This document shows positions 1 to 9,673 of a stretch of DNA of 64,000 nucleotides, piece after piece; position 1 is the stretch's first letter, and each line of letters starts with the position of its first letter. Source of the DNA: Acidobacteriota bacterium (GTDB taxonomy: Bacteria > Acidobacteriota > Vicinamibacteria > Marinacidobacterales > Marinacidobacteraceae); assembly GCA_009835985.1 (NCBI GenBank), contig VXWI01000034.1, positions 1-64,000 of the forward strand, in the 5' to 3' direction. The notes beneath the pieces are model-generated. The model had not been told where the DNA came from. It ran no database searches and saw only the letters and a list, made by a program, of their open reading frames with translations. The position numbers and the translations under genes were made by a program.

Positions 1-10
1 GGCCGCGCCC

Positions 11-1174
11 GTGATGCTCCTGGGTCTCGCGTGCGGCGGCGGGGAGGGCAACCAGACTCCGGTTACCCCGGGGACGCCCCGGGTCTCCCCGAAGGAGTTG
101 AGGGGCCTCGAGATCACCCTGGCGCGGAACGATCTCCGGGTCGGCCAGGTGACCGGTCCGGCGCTCGCCTACGGCCGCTACGACGACGGCACGACAGGAA
201 TTGTGGCAGGCGCCTGGACCTCTTCGGACCCGTCGGTCGTGGAGGTGGGGGAAGACGGAACGCTGACCGGGATCCGCGTGGGGCGCGCCACCGTCTCGGC
301 GTCGTTTGAGGAATTCGGCGACTCGCTGGAGCTCGAGGTGCTGGAGCCCAATCCGCGGCATGACCGGGACCAGCCCGATGAGGTGGCGGGTCCGCAGGTC
401 CACGTCGTCTATGCGCTCCCAAGCGACGCCGAGGACAGGAACCTCGATCGCCACGGTGACATCGAGAGGTCCTTCGAAGCCATCCAGCGCTGGTTGGAGG
501 GCGAGATCGGGCGTCGCCTCAGGCTCGACACCGCCGGAGGCAGGCTCGACGTGACGTTCCTGCGCCTGGCCTTCGCCGCCCAGGAGGGCGAAGAGCGGGG
601 CGACTTGCTGGTCCAGGACCTCGAAGGGGAGGTCCTGGACCGATTCGGTGCCTCTCCCGACAAGGCGTACGCCGTCTACTACGCCGGACGTTCCGGGGAC
701 CTCTGCGGCAGCGCCGGCGTGGAGAGCCGGCTCGCCGTCGCCTTCCTGCATCCGGAGGGGTGCAGTCCGCGGGCGGTGGGAGGCGATCGGGAGACGCCCT
801 CCACCTACGAAGCGGTGATGGTGCACGAACTGCTGCACGTCTTCGGGGCCGTACCGGAGTGCGCCTCCGACCGGCTGGAAACCAGTGCGCACCTGGGGAC
901 GCGGGTCGCGGACCTCATGTATGCGGGACCCGAGTGGAGCGGACACGACGAAGTGGTCATCGATGCGGCGCGTGACAGCTACTTCGGGCACGGGCGGGAC
1001 GACTGTCCGGACACCGCGGCCAGCGGGTTCTGGGAGCCGGTCACGACGGCGGGGCCTCGCGCCGCCGGCACGGATCCTCCGCGTCCGGTCATTCCTTCCG
1101 AGGACTGGCCGGTGCGCTGTGGGCTGCTGCCGCGCCCCGCGGAAGCGGGCGAGTCCGAAACTCCTTCGCCCTGA
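11..1174 (+). CDS. Surface lipoprotein with bacterial Ig-like domain and metalloprotease-like domain (5' end may lie outside the window)
   Basis: The first residues (MMLLGLACGGG) look like the end of a lipoprotein signal peptide with lipobox LGLAC, so the true start is probably upstream of the window edge. Residues about 30-115 resemble a BIG2-type Ig fold (TSSDPSVVEV...GTLTGIRVGRATVSASF). The rest looks like a secreted zinc peptidase. It has HELLHVFG (HExxHxxG) at about residue 271 and a downstream DLMYAG that could be a Met-turn, as in metzincins. The usual third histidine is absent (the position is Pro), so activity is uncertain. Substrate unknown. A second protein of similar design lies at 60491-61471. 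It ends about 110 bp before pilM and appears unrelated to the pilus operon. Confidence 0.6.
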   Translation: MMLLGLACGGGEGNQTPVTPGTPRVSPKELRGLEITLARNDLRVGQVTGPALAYGRYDDGTTGIVAGAWTSSDPSVVEVGEDGTLTGIRVGRATVSASFEEFGDSLELEVLEPNPRHDRDQPDEVAGPQVHVVYALPSDAEDRNLDRHGDIERSFEAIQRWLEGEIGRRLRLDTAGGRLDVTFLRLAFAAQEGEERGDLLVQDLEGEVLDRFGASPDKAYAVYYAGRSGDLCGSAGVESRLAVAFLHPEGCSPRAVGGDRETPSTYEAVMVHELLHVFGAVPECASDRLETSAHLGTRVADLMYAGPEWSGHDEVVIDAARDSYFGHGRDDCPDTAASGFWEPVTTAGPRAAGTDPPRPVIPSEDWPVRCGLLPRPAEAGESETPSP

Positions 1175-1209
1175 AGCGGCGGGGAAAAGCCCCGCCGGGC
1201 GGCCCCGTT

Positions 1210-1277
1210 GTGCACCTTCGCTTCGACTTTTCCACATTTGCGTCCGCGGCGGGAATTTTTCGGTGCGTTTTGCGTCT
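1210..1277 (+). promoter_or_regulatory. Putative ECF-type promoter and upstream box ahead of pilM (copy A)
   Basis: A 68-nt stretch aligns without gaps to 34371-34438, upstream of pilV. Both share GTGCAC, then an identical 21-nt block (1218-1238, containing TTCGACTTTTCCACATT), then GGGAA (1251-1255), a 17-nt spacer and CGTCT (1273-1277). GGAA plus CGTC-type boxes at this spacing resemble promoters of extracytoplasmic-function sigma factors. The sigma factor is not in the window. Confidence 0.55.
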
Positions 1278-1285
1278 ATGGGAGT

Positions 1286-2437
1286 GTGCGCCGTTTCGTC
1301 AACTGGAGACGCCCGCTCCACGCGGTTGGAGTTGATTTCGGGTACTCCGGGGTCAAGGTGGTCGCCCTCTCCGCGGACCGCGGAGAGTTGACGCTGCTGG
1401 GAGCCGGAGTCGAGCCGCTCCCGCCGGGAGCGCTGCAGGACGGTGCGGTGCGTGACGCAGACGCCGTCGGCGCGGCGCTCGGAGCGCTGCTCACCCGGCT
1501 GCGGGTGCGCTGCCGGTTGCTGACGCTTGCCATCGGCGGCAGTTCGGTTCTCGTGAAGAGGTTTTCGGCGCCTTCCGACGCGGTCCCAGCCGGGAGGACG
1601 CCGGGCGGCCTCCGCGACGCGGTCGCGCGGGAAGCGGCGCGCCACGTGCCGTTTCATCTCGAATCCCTCGAGTTCGACTTCGAGGGCCCGCTCCCGGTCA
1701 GCCGGGAAACGGCACCCGCCGACCCGGAAGGGGAGGGCCGGGCGGCCGTCGTGTTCGGCGCCGCGCCGCGGGAGATCGTCCTCGAGCACTGCCGGGCCGC
1801 CGCGGCCGCCGGTCGGGAGGCGGCCCGGGTCGAACTCGAGCCATACGCGCTCCACGCGGCGGTGGTGTTGGCCGACCGCCTCGCGGGGGCGGACCCGGAG
1901 CCCGGCACGCTGGCCATCGCGGAGATCGGAGCCTCGCGCTCCGGCGTCCATGTCTTCGGGAACCCGCCCCTGACCGGCCTCGCGACCCGGGACCCCGGCC
2001 GGCCTCCGGAACTCCACGCGGGCGCGGCTGCTCCGGCCGATCTGCTCACGAGCGTTCCGGTGCCCGGAGTCGGGGCGCCGGTGGCGGACGGACCTCCGGC
2101 GGCCGTGGAGTCCGGGTTCAAGCCGGATCTCGCGGGGACCCGGTGGCCGGCGGACCCCGCGGAGGGGCTTCACGACCGGATCGCGGCGGCTGCCCGCGAG
2201 GCGTTCCGGGAAGCGGGGTTGGGGCAGGGCGGCCGGGTTCTGCTGAGCGGTGGCGGCGCCGTTTCTCCGGCCGTGCGCGCGGGTTTCCGGGAATTCACGG
2301 CACGAGACCCGGAGGTGCTCGACCCGCTGAAGGAGTTGGGGCCGGCGGAGCATGGACCAGCCTTCTCGGTGGCTGCCGGCCTCGCCTACCAAGCGATCCT
2401 CGATCGGTCGGGGCCGGGGATCGGACTCCGCTCATGA
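1286..2437 (+). CDS. pilM: Type IV pilus assembly protein PilM
   Basis: Cytoplasmic actin-like protein of the type IVa pilus alignment complex; it binds ATP and the N-terminal tail of PilN. The N-terminal VGVDFGYSGVKVVAL is the actin-fold phosphate-1 loop typical of PilM, and GGRVLLSGGGAV near the C-terminus fits the second phosphate/adenosine motif. The reading frame is open back to a TTG at 1208, but that would put the conserved promoter-like element inside the gene. The GTG at 1286 (383 residues) is preferred because it leaves a normal distance to the GVDFG motif. It overlaps pilN by ATGA and heads pilMNOPQ. Confidence 0.88.
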   Translation: MRRFVNWRRPLHAVGVDFGYSGVKVVALSADRGELTLLGAGVEPLPPGALQDGAVRDADAVGAALGALLTRLRVRCRLLTLAIGGSSVLVKRFSAPSDAVPAGRTPGGLRDAVAREAARHVPFHLESLEFDFEGPLPVSRETAPADPEGEGRAAVVFGAAPREIVLEHCRAAAAAGREAARVELEPYALHAAVVLADRLAGADPEPGTLAIAEIGASRSGVHVFGNPPLTGLATRDPGRPPELHAGAAAPADLLTSVPVPGVGAPVADGPPAAVESGFKPDLAGTRWPADPAEGLHDRIAAAAREAFREAGLGQGGRVLLSGGGAVSPAVRAGFREFTARDPEVLDPLKELGPAEHGPAFSVAAGLAYQAILDRSGPGIGLRS

Positions 2438-3054
2438 ATCTCCTCCCGGCGGCCGCGTCACGATCCCGGAGGCGCGCCGGGCGCGCCAGTGCTCCAGGGC
2501 GCGTGGGGAAGGTGGGGAGCGTGCTCCTGTTTGGCTTAACGCTCGCGGCCATCGGACTGGAAGTCCGGTCCCTCGCCGCCCGGATTGAAACCGCGCGCAG
2601 CGAGCGGGACCGCCTGCGCGTCCTGGTCGCCGAGCGTCGCGGCATCGAAAAGCGTCTGGTGCGAGATCGCGACCGGCTGCGACGGCTGCGGGTCGAGGAA
2701 GCGCGGCTGGCCCGCTGGGACGAGGAGCGGTTTCTGCTCCCGGAACTGCTCCGGGCGCTGTCGGCCGGGACCCCGGATGCCGTCGTCCTCGAAGCGGTCC
2801 GGCGTGACGGTTCCGAGCTTCGGGTGACCGGACGGGCGGGTTCCGCGGAAGTGGTCGCCCGAACCCTGCAAGCTCTCCTGGAAACGGACGTGATGGGTGA
2901 ACTGGAACTGCTCTTGGTGGAGCGGGCCGGCGAGACGGCGGACGCTCCGGAAGCGCGCTTCGCGCTTGCCGGAACGCTGCGCTACGTGTCCCGGGAGCCC
3001 CAACCGTTCGAGTGGGTCGAGGTGCTGTCCGGGCCCGGAGGGGGGTCGCGTTGA
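2434..3054 (+). CDS. pilN: Type IV pilus assembly protein PilN
   Basis: Inner-membrane bitopic protein of the alignment complex. It begins MNLLP, the conserved cytoplasmic PilN motif that docks into PilM. One transmembrane helix (about residues 28-42, VGSVLLFGLTLAAIGL) is followed by an Arg/Glu-rich coiled coil (SERDRLRVLVAERRGIEKRL) and a small ferredoxin-like domain. The start ATG overlaps the pilM stop (ATGA), so translation is coupled. 206 residues, normal for the family. Confidence 0.88.
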   Translation: MNLLPAAASRSRRRAGRASAPGRVGKVGSVLLFGLTLAAIGLEVRSLAARIETARSERDRLRVLVAERRGIEKRLVRDRDRLRRLRVEEARLARWDEERFLLPELLRALSAGTPDAVVLEAVRRDGSELRVTGRAGSAEVVARTLQALLETDVMGELELLLVERAGETADAPEARFALAGTLRYVSREPQPFEWVEVLSGPGGGSR

Positions 3055-3659
3055 GAGCCCCCGGGTACCGGTGGGCGGGGGCCGGGGCGTTCCTGGCCGC
3101 GGCCTCCCTTGCCTACGCCGTCTTTCGGGTGGGCGTGCGGCCGGGGATGGTTGTGGAGACCCGGCGGGTCGAGGAGGAGATGGCGCAGTTGAACGCGTCC
3201 GCGGATCCGGGTCGTGCCGGGCTCTCCCGCCCGGAGGCCGGGGAGGCTGCCGAACTCGCCGGGGAACTGGCCCGGATGGAAGAACGAGTTGCGGCGCTCC
3301 GGGGAGTCCTGGCCACTTCGGGCGAACCCGAGGCGGTCCTGCAGTCGCTCGGGGCGACCGCCGCGGCGGCGGGAGTCCGGTTCCTGCGCTTCGCGCCCGA
3401 GCCCGGGGTTCGGATGGACGGATACCTGGCGAGCGCCGTGTCGGTCGTCGCCGAGGGAACCTTCGTGGACTTGCTTCGCTTCTTCGACCGGGTCTCGCTT
3501 TCGCCGCACCTGATCCTGATGGAAGAGGTGACGCTCGAACGGTCGGCGGGCGATCTCCTTCAGTGCCGCTTCGTCGCGGTCACCGTCCGGGCCGCCGGGG
3601 ATTCCGCCCCGGGCGGACCCGAAACGGAGGAGCCGGCGTCCGGGCTCGCGGAGAGATGA
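3051..3659 (+). CDS. pilO: Type IV pilus assembly protein PilO
   Basis: Inner-membrane partner of PilN. A hydrophobic segment near the N-terminus (AGAFLAAASLAYAVFRVGV) precedes a coiled-coil stretch (RPEAGEAAELAGELARMEERVAALRGVLA) and a ferredoxin-like periplasmic domain. The start is a TTG overlapping the pilN stop (TTGA); no ATG or GTG lies nearby in frame, and the helix begins a few residues on. 202 residues. Identified by position and topology more than by sequence motif, as usual for this divergent family. Confidence 0.82.
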   Translation: MRAPGYRWAGAGAFLAAASLAYAVFRVGVRPGMVVETRRVEEEMAQLNASADPGRAGLSRPEAGEAAELAGELARMEERVAALRGVLATSGEPEAVLQSLGATAAAAGVRFLRFAPEPGVRMDGYLASAVSVVAEGTFVDLLRFFDRVSLSPHLILMEEVTLERSAGDLLQCRFVAVTVRAAGDSAPGGPETEEPASGLAER

Positions 3660-4108
3660 TCGTTGGTGCCCCCCGGGGGATGCGGTTTCTCCTCGCGGCC
3701 GGACTCGTCGGGACGGGGGCCGCCGGCGGGACCGGCGGTCCGCTTCTGTCCGCGGTCGGGCCCGGTCAGCGGGAAGCGAGCCGCGATCCGTTCCGCGCAC
3801 CGGACGCCGGGTCCACCACGCTCCGGCCACCGGGGCTAGCGGGCGTCGGGGTGACGGAAGCCGTGATTCGGGGAATCGTTCGCCCCCGGATCCCACCGGG
3901 CGCCGACTCCCTGCCCGATGCTCCGGGCTGGGCGATCCTGGAGTCCCGCTCCGGAGAGGGGTTTGTGGTGGCGCCGGGCGATCGGCTGCTGGACGGGGTC
4001 GTGGGGCGGATCGAGGACGGCGCCGTCGTGTTCTGGCTGGAGGGCGATCGGGACCGCCCTGTCCACCGGCCGCTGGCGAAGCCGGCAACTCCCGAGGAGG
4101 AGTCATGA
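3656..4108 (+). CDS. pilP: Type IV pilus assembly protein PilP
   Basis: Predicted inner-membrane-anchored periplasmic linker between PilNO and the secretin. An N-terminal hydrophobic segment (MRFLLAAGLVGTGAAGG) is followed by RDPFRAP, the usual PilP proline-rich linker start, and a small beta domain (VIRGIVRP...AILESRSGEGFVVAPGDRLLDGVVGRIEDGAVVF) matching the PilP/GspC homology region. No lipobox cysteine is visible, unlike classical lipoprotein PilP. It starts ATGA over the pilO stop and overlaps pilQ by 4 bp. 150 residues. Confidence 0.82.
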   Translation: MIVGAPRGMRFLLAAGLVGTGAAGGTGGPLLSAVGPGQREASRDPFRAPDAGSTTLRPPGLAGVGVTEAVIRGIVRPRIPPGADSLPDAPGWAILESRSGEGFVVAPGDRLLDGVVGRIEDGAVVFWLEGDRDRPVHRPLAKPATPEEES

Positions 4109-4929
4109 AGGACCTGAGGAACCTGGCCCGGAGTGGCGCTCTGGTTGCCCTGGCGGTGTTGCCAATCCGTCCGTCCGCGGCCTACGGGTCGCCGCGCCTC
4201 CAGGTCCTGGTGGCTGCCTCCCGGCCGGCGGTAACCGGGCTGGATGTCGATTCGGGCCCCGGAACGACCGTTCTCCGGCTGCTGACGGAGGGGAAACTGC
4301 GTGCTCCGGCGGGGGCGCCGCTCTCGGACCGGTTCCAGGTGTTGATGCCCGGAGTCGATCTCTCGGCGGTAGCGGGGTCCTGGGGGGCGGGAAGCGCGGA
4401 AGTCCTCGAGGTTCGGGTTTCCGCCGACGAGAGCGAGGGCATCACGGTGGTCGCCGCCGCCGGCGTCCTCTGCACTCCGGCACTGTTCGATGGCGGTCTC
4501 GAGATCGCCTGCCGGGCCCCTCCGGAGCCGGCCGGAGAAGCGGAACCCGCCGCCGGTGGCCCCGCCGGGGATGCGGCCGGACCACGGGTCAGCCTTGATT
4601 TTCGGGACGCGGACCTCCGGGACGTCCTCCGCGTGCTCAGCGAGGTGAGCGGGCTCGATTTCGTGCTGCAACCCGGGGTCGCCGGCCGGGTCTCGCTGCG
4701 GTTGAGCGAGATTCCCTGGGAACAGGCGCTCGAGCTGGTGCTGCGGTCCCAGAGACTCGGGCGCGTGCTCGAGGACGGGGTGCTGCGGGTGGGGCCGGCG
4801 GCCGAACTCGCGGCCGAGGTTGAAGAGCGGCGACGGCAGGAGGAAGCGCGCGAGCTCGCCGGAGACCTGGTGACCTTCAGCCGCAATCTGGCGTATGTGC
4901 GCCCGGTGGAGGTGGAGGAGAGGCTCTAA
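4105..4929 (+). CDS. pilQ: PilQ secretin, N-terminal part (gene interrupted by in-frame TAA)
   Basis: N-terminal 274 residues of the outer-membrane secretin. A signal peptide (about residues 1-26) is followed by an AMIN-like domain and a secretin/TonB short N-terminal (STN) domain around residues 165-215 (VSLDFRDADLRDVLRVLSEVSGLDFVLQPGVAGRVSLRL is split here by a comma at about residue 184 of the protein only for reading). The frame stops at TAA 4927-4929 in the middle of the N1 region and homology resumes in the same frame right after it. One base substitution explains it, for example CAA to TAA. It overlaps pilP by 4 bp. As written, this half has no channel domain and cannot work alone. Confidence 0.8.
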   Translation: MKDLRNLARSGALVALAVLPIRPSAAYGSPRLQVLVAASRPAVTGLDVDSGPGTTVLRLLTEGKLRAPAGAPLSDRFQVLMPGVDLSAVAGSWGAGSAEVLEVRVSADESEGITVVAAAGVLCTPALFDGGLEIACRAPPEPAGEAEPAAGGPAGDAAGPRVSLDFRDADLRDVLRVLSEVSGLDFVLQPGVAGRVSLRLSEIPWEQALELVLRSQRLGRVLEDGVLRVGPAAELAAEVEERRRQEEARELAGDLVTFSRNLAYVRPVEVEERL

Positions 4930-4983
4930 AGTCGCCTGAGCGAGCGGGGCTCCCTCTTCGCCGTCCAACGGACCGGCACCGTT

Positions 4984-5898
4984 GTGGTGGCCGACGTGGC
5001 AAGCCGGATCCGCGAGATCGAGTCGGTGCTGGACCTGCTCGACATTCCGGTCCCGGGTGTGGAGATCGAGGCGCGCATCGTGCTGGCGACGCGGACCCTG
5101 ACCAGCCGGCTGGGGATCCAGTGGGGCGGGGGACTGGTGCGCGAACACACCGGCAAGAAGCTGCCGCAGTCCGTACGCATCGGGGCGGACGTCATCGGGA
5201 GCGGCGCCTCGTCGTTTTCCACGGGTGCGCCGGCCGGGGGGGTGGCGACCGCTCCGAACGAGAACGGAGAGCGCCGGGGTTACGGCGTCAATCTGCCGAT
5301 CAGCGGGGCTCCCACCGGGGCGCTGGGGCTCGCCCTGGGCGCCCTGAACGGCGCGGCCCATCTTGACCTGGCGTTGAGCGCCGCGGAACGCCGGGGTGAG
5401 GTGCGGATTCTGTCGGCGCCCCGGATCGTGGCCCAGAACGCCCGGCCGGCAACGATCAAACAGGGGGTGACCTTCCCGGTCCAGGTGGTGGCCAACAACA
5501 CGGTCACGGTGCAGTTCCGGGACGCGGTTCTCGAGCTCACGGTAACGCCGCAGGTCAGTCCCGAGGGGACGGTCCTCCTCGATCTGACCGTCAGCAACGA
5601 CGCGCTCGACTTCGGTCAGGCGGTGGGAGGGATTCCGAGCATCCTGACCCAGCAGGCGACGACCCGGATCCGGGTTGACGATGGCGCCACGACGGTGCTG
5701 GGAGGCGTGTTCGCCACCCAGGAGTCGCAGGACCGGGGCCGGGTTCCGGGTCTGCATCGGATTCCGCTCCTGGGACACCTGTTCCGGTCACGGGAGCGGA
5801 ACCATCGGGATGAAGAACTGCTCATCTTCCTCACTCCGCGAATCCGTGCCCCCGATGGGGTTCGGCCGGCGGCCGGCGCGGAGCGGTCGCCGCCCTGA
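4984..5898 (+). CDS. pilQ: PilQ secretin, C-terminal channel part (downstream of the in-frame stop)
   Basis: Same frame as 4105-4929, separated only by the TAA at 4927-4929; homology begins at the codon after the stop. It carries the end of the N1 domain (ASRIREIESVLDLLDIP) and the secretin barrel: VEIEARIVLATR, ILSAPRIVAQN, FPVQVVANNTV, the gate region, and the C-terminal ATTVLGGVFAT...VPGLHRIPLLGHLF signature ending EELLIFLTPRI. The listed start is an internal GTG that could serve for reinitiation, but such a product would lack a signal peptide. Best read as one gene, 4105-5898 (597 codons including the stop), disabled or carrying a sequence error. Confidence 0.8.
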   Translation: MVADVASRIREIESVLDLLDIPVPGVEIEARIVLATRTLTSRLGIQWGGGLVREHTGKKLPQSVRIGADVIGSGASSFSTGAPAGGVATAPNENGERRGYGVNLPISGAPTGALGLALGALNGAAHLDLALSAAERRGEVRILSAPRIVAQNARPATIKQGVTFPVQVVANNTVTVQFRDAVLELTVTPQVSPEGTVLLDLTVSNDALDFGQAVGGIPSILTQQATTRIRVDDGATTVLGGVFATQESQDRGRVPGLHRIPLLGHLFRSRERNHRDEELLIFLTPRIRAPDGVRPAAGAERSPP

Positions 5899-6001
5899 AC
5901 GGACTGCCTGGGGAACCGTCGCGGCCGTCCGTCGAGCCGCCGGGGCGTTGCCCGCGTTGTGGTAGCGTTCCGGCCGTTGCGGGCCAGCCCCGCTGCCGTT
6001 C

Positions 6002-6466
6002 GTGCCCGCATCTTCGTCCAAAGAGCCCACTCTCGCCGATTTACTTGAGGCTCTGGACGAGCTTGCCGGAACGGAGTTCCACGAGGTCGATCTACGAGTC
6101 GGAGGGGCTCGTCTGCGCGTCGCCCGAGGGCCGGCGGGGGCGGTTGCCGCCGCCCCAGCCACGGTGGCCGCACCCCCGGCGCCGGCGGCTCCCGTGGACG
6201 ATGGATCGGCGGAAGAGGCCGCGTCCGGACTGGAGACCGTGACCGCGCCGATGGTGGGGACGTTCTACCGCCGTCCGCGGCCGGATGCGGAGCCGTTCGT
6301 CAGCGTCGGAGACCGGGTCCGGAAGGGGCAGGTCCTCTGCATCATCGAAGCGATGAAGCTGATGAACAACATCGAGGCTGAGCACGACGGGGAGATCGTG
6401 GAGACCTTTCCCGAGGACGGCGCCGCGGTGCAGTTCGGAGACCGGCTCTTCGCGATCCGGCCCTAG
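6002..6466 (+). CDS. accB: Acetyl-CoA carboxylase biotin carboxyl carrier protein
   Basis: Carries CO2 on biotin between biotin carboxylase and carboxyltransferase in the first step of fatty-acid synthesis. The N-terminal helix region is followed by an Ala/Pro-rich hinge (about residues 47-68) and the biotinyl domain with EAMKLMN; the biotinylated lysine is K119. The protuberant thumb (APMVGTFYRRP) typical of AccB is present. Starts GTG; 154 residues, normal. Its stop codon TAG overlaps the left end of a repeat element that separates it from accC, its usual close partner. Confidence 0.93.
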   Translation: MPASSSKEPTLADLLEALDELAGTEFHEVDLRVGGARLRVARGPAGAVAAAPATVAAPPAPAAPVDDGSAEEAASGLETVTAPMVGTFYRRPRPDAEPFVSVGDRVRKGQVLCIIEAMKLMNNIEAEHDGEIVETFPEDGAAVQFGDRLFAIRP

Positions 6467-6678
6467 CAGCCTGTGACGAGTCTCACGTGGCATTCGACGC
6501 CCGCTGAATCCCCGCTGGACCGCTCGCCTACGGCTCGCTCATCGTTGCGCTTCGGTCGAAATACTCCCGGTATTCCTCCCTCGCGCGCCTTGTCAGCGCG
6601 GCCCAGCGGACGTCTCGGTACTCACGCGAGTTCCGCCACCGGCTGCTAGCAGCCGCGTGACGCTGTTCACAGGCTGCT
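6465..6678. repeat. Inverted-repeat element, copy 1 (accB-accC spacer)
   Basis: It consists of a 183-bp element (6465-6647) with imperfect terminal inverted repeats (left AGCAGCCTGTGACGAG, right ending CCGGCTGCT) plus an adjoining 31-bp hairpin (6648-6678, AGCAGCCGCGTG...CACAGGCTGCT). The core from about 6518 to 6610 is nearly identical to the core of copy 2 (15828-16046, opposite orientation) and close to copy 3 (41139-41324). It includes CGGTCGAAATAC and CCCGGTATTCCTCCCTC. No transposase; MITE- or REP-like. Confidence 0.85.
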
Positions 6679-6681
6679 GAC

Positions 6682-8016
<1,335 letters not shown>

Positions 8017-8739
8017 GCGCGACTCGAGCGTTTTCGGGACGGCCTGGTGCTCCCGGTCCTTCTTCGCAGCCAGTCCGCTCTATCCCATCCTGGACGCGGA
8101 GGTCTTCGGCGACCGGGACCCCGGCCCGGCGCTCCGCGCGCTCGGGGCTGCCGGGATCGGGGTCGTCCAGCTTCGAGCGAAGGGTCTTGGGGTCCGCGCC
8201 CTCGTCTCCTGGGTGTCCGCGGGGGTCCGAGGCGCCGCGGGTAGCGGCGTGCGGGTGGTAGTGAACGACCGTGCCGATGTCGCGTTGCTGGCTGGCGCCG
8301 ATGGAGTGCACCTCGGCCAGGACGACCTGTCAGCGGGGGCGGCCCGCTGCCTGCTCGGTCGTCGCGCGGTGATCGGCCTTTCCACCCACACCCGGGGGGA
8401 GCTGGAGCTCGCGACGCGCGAACCGGCCGACTATCTTGCCGTGGGGCCCGTGTTCGACACCGCGACCAAGGCCGACTCCGCGCCGGTGGTTTCGCTGTCC
8501 GGCGTGCGGGAGGCGCGGGATATCTACGCGGGACCGCTGATCGCGATCGGCGGAATCAGCCGGGCCCGGATCGGTTCGGTGCTCGCTGCCGGGGCCGATG
8601 GGGCCGCGGTGATCTCAGCGGTGTCCGGCGATTCGCCCCACGAGATCGCGAACAAGGCGCGGGCGCTCCTGGCCGCGGCCGGGGCCCGTCCGGAGGCAGG
8701 CTAAGCGAGTTCGTCAGACGACGACCTGAGGAGAGATTG

Positions 8740-9663
8740 ATGACCGGAAGGATCCTGGACGGAAAGAAGATCGGCGCTGCGATTCGGGGCGACGCCGCCG
8801 AGGCGGCTCGCGAGTTCGCGCGCTCCGGACGGCCGCCGGGGCTGGCGGTCGTGCTCGTGGGCGACGACCCGGCCTCGGCGATCTACGTGCGCGGCAAGAT
8901 CAGGGCCTCGCGGGAGGCGGGGATCGCGTCCGAGACCCATCGCCTCCCGGCTACCACGACGGCTCCCGAGCTGGCCGGTCTGCTGGATCGGCTGAATCGT
9001 GACGAGGCGGTGGACGCGATCCTGCTGCAGCTCCCGCTCCCGGACGGTCTCGACGCGTCGGAGTTCCTGGCCCGGATTCGTCCGGACAAGGACGTGGACG
9101 GCTTTCATCCCGAGAACGTGGGCCGCCTGGTGGCGGGGCTGCCCGGTCCGTGCCCCTGTACGCCGGCCGGAATCATGGAGATGTTCCGTCGGGAAGGGAT
9201 CGAAGTGAAGGGCTCCCGGGCGGTGGTCGTCGGGAGAAGCGACATCGTGGGGAAGCCGCTCGCGCTGCTCCTCCTCCATCAGCACGCCACGGTCACGCTC
9301 TGTCACTCGCGGACCCGCGACCTCCCCGCCGTCTGCCGCGAGGCCGACATCCTCTGCACCGCGATCGGCCGACCGGCGATGGTGAAAGCGGACGCCATCC
9401 GGGAGGGCGCCGTCGTCGTGGACGTGGGGATGAACCGCGCGGAGACCGAGGAACAGGTACGCGGTTGGTTTGGGGACGATGAGAAACGGCTGGCCCGGTT
9501 CCGCAGGAACGGTTACACCCTGGTCGGCGACGTCCATCCGGTGGCGATGCGGGAGCAGTCGTCGGCGTATACCCCGGTGCCGGGCGGTGTCGGGCCGCTC
9601 ACCATTGCGATGCTGTTGGCGAACACCGTCGCCCTCGCGGTGGCGCGCCAGTCCACGGGGTAG
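8740..9663 (+). CDS. folD: Bifunctional methylenetetrahydrofolate dehydrogenase / methenyl cyclohydrolase
   Basis: Interconverts 5,10-methylene-, methenyl- and 10-formyl-tetrahydrofolate with NADP. Family motifs: SAIYVRGKIRASREAGI with the catalytic Tyr and Lys, LLQLPLP, DKDVDGFHPENVGRL, PCTPAGIM, VVVGRSDIVGKPLALLLL (Rossmann loop), ATVTLCHSRT, and the C-terminal PVPGGVGPLTIAML. The start ATG at 8740 is preceded by GAGGAGAG at 8728-8735, which decides it over the TTG three bases upstream. 307 residues. It supplies one-carbon units used by, among others, MetH (55517-59164). Confidence 0.95.
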   Translation: MTGRILDGKKIGAAIRGDAAEAAREFARSGRPPGLAVVLVGDDPASAIYVRGKIRASREAGIASETHRLPATTTAPELAGLLDRLNRDEAVDAILLQLPLPDGLDASEFLARIRPDKDVDGFHPENVGRLVAGLPGPCPCTPAGIMEMFRREGIEVKGSRAVVVGRSDIVGKPLALLLLHQHATVTLCHSRTRDLPAVCREADILCTAIGRPAMVKADAIREGAVVVDVGMNRAETEEQVRGWFGDDEKRLARFRRNGYTLVGDVHPVAMREQSSAYTPVPGGVGPLTIAMLLANTVALAVARQSTG

Positions 9664-9673
9664 GGGCGCCAAC

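Noticed and set aside
2143-2433. Long alternative frames on both strands in GC-rich genes (for example 2982-4106 minus, 3766-5778 minus, 10996-12633 plus)
   Set aside because: They are mirror frames of pilNOP, pilQ and pyrG: high-GC third positions keep them open, and their translations are Arg/Pro/Gly-rich with no domain.
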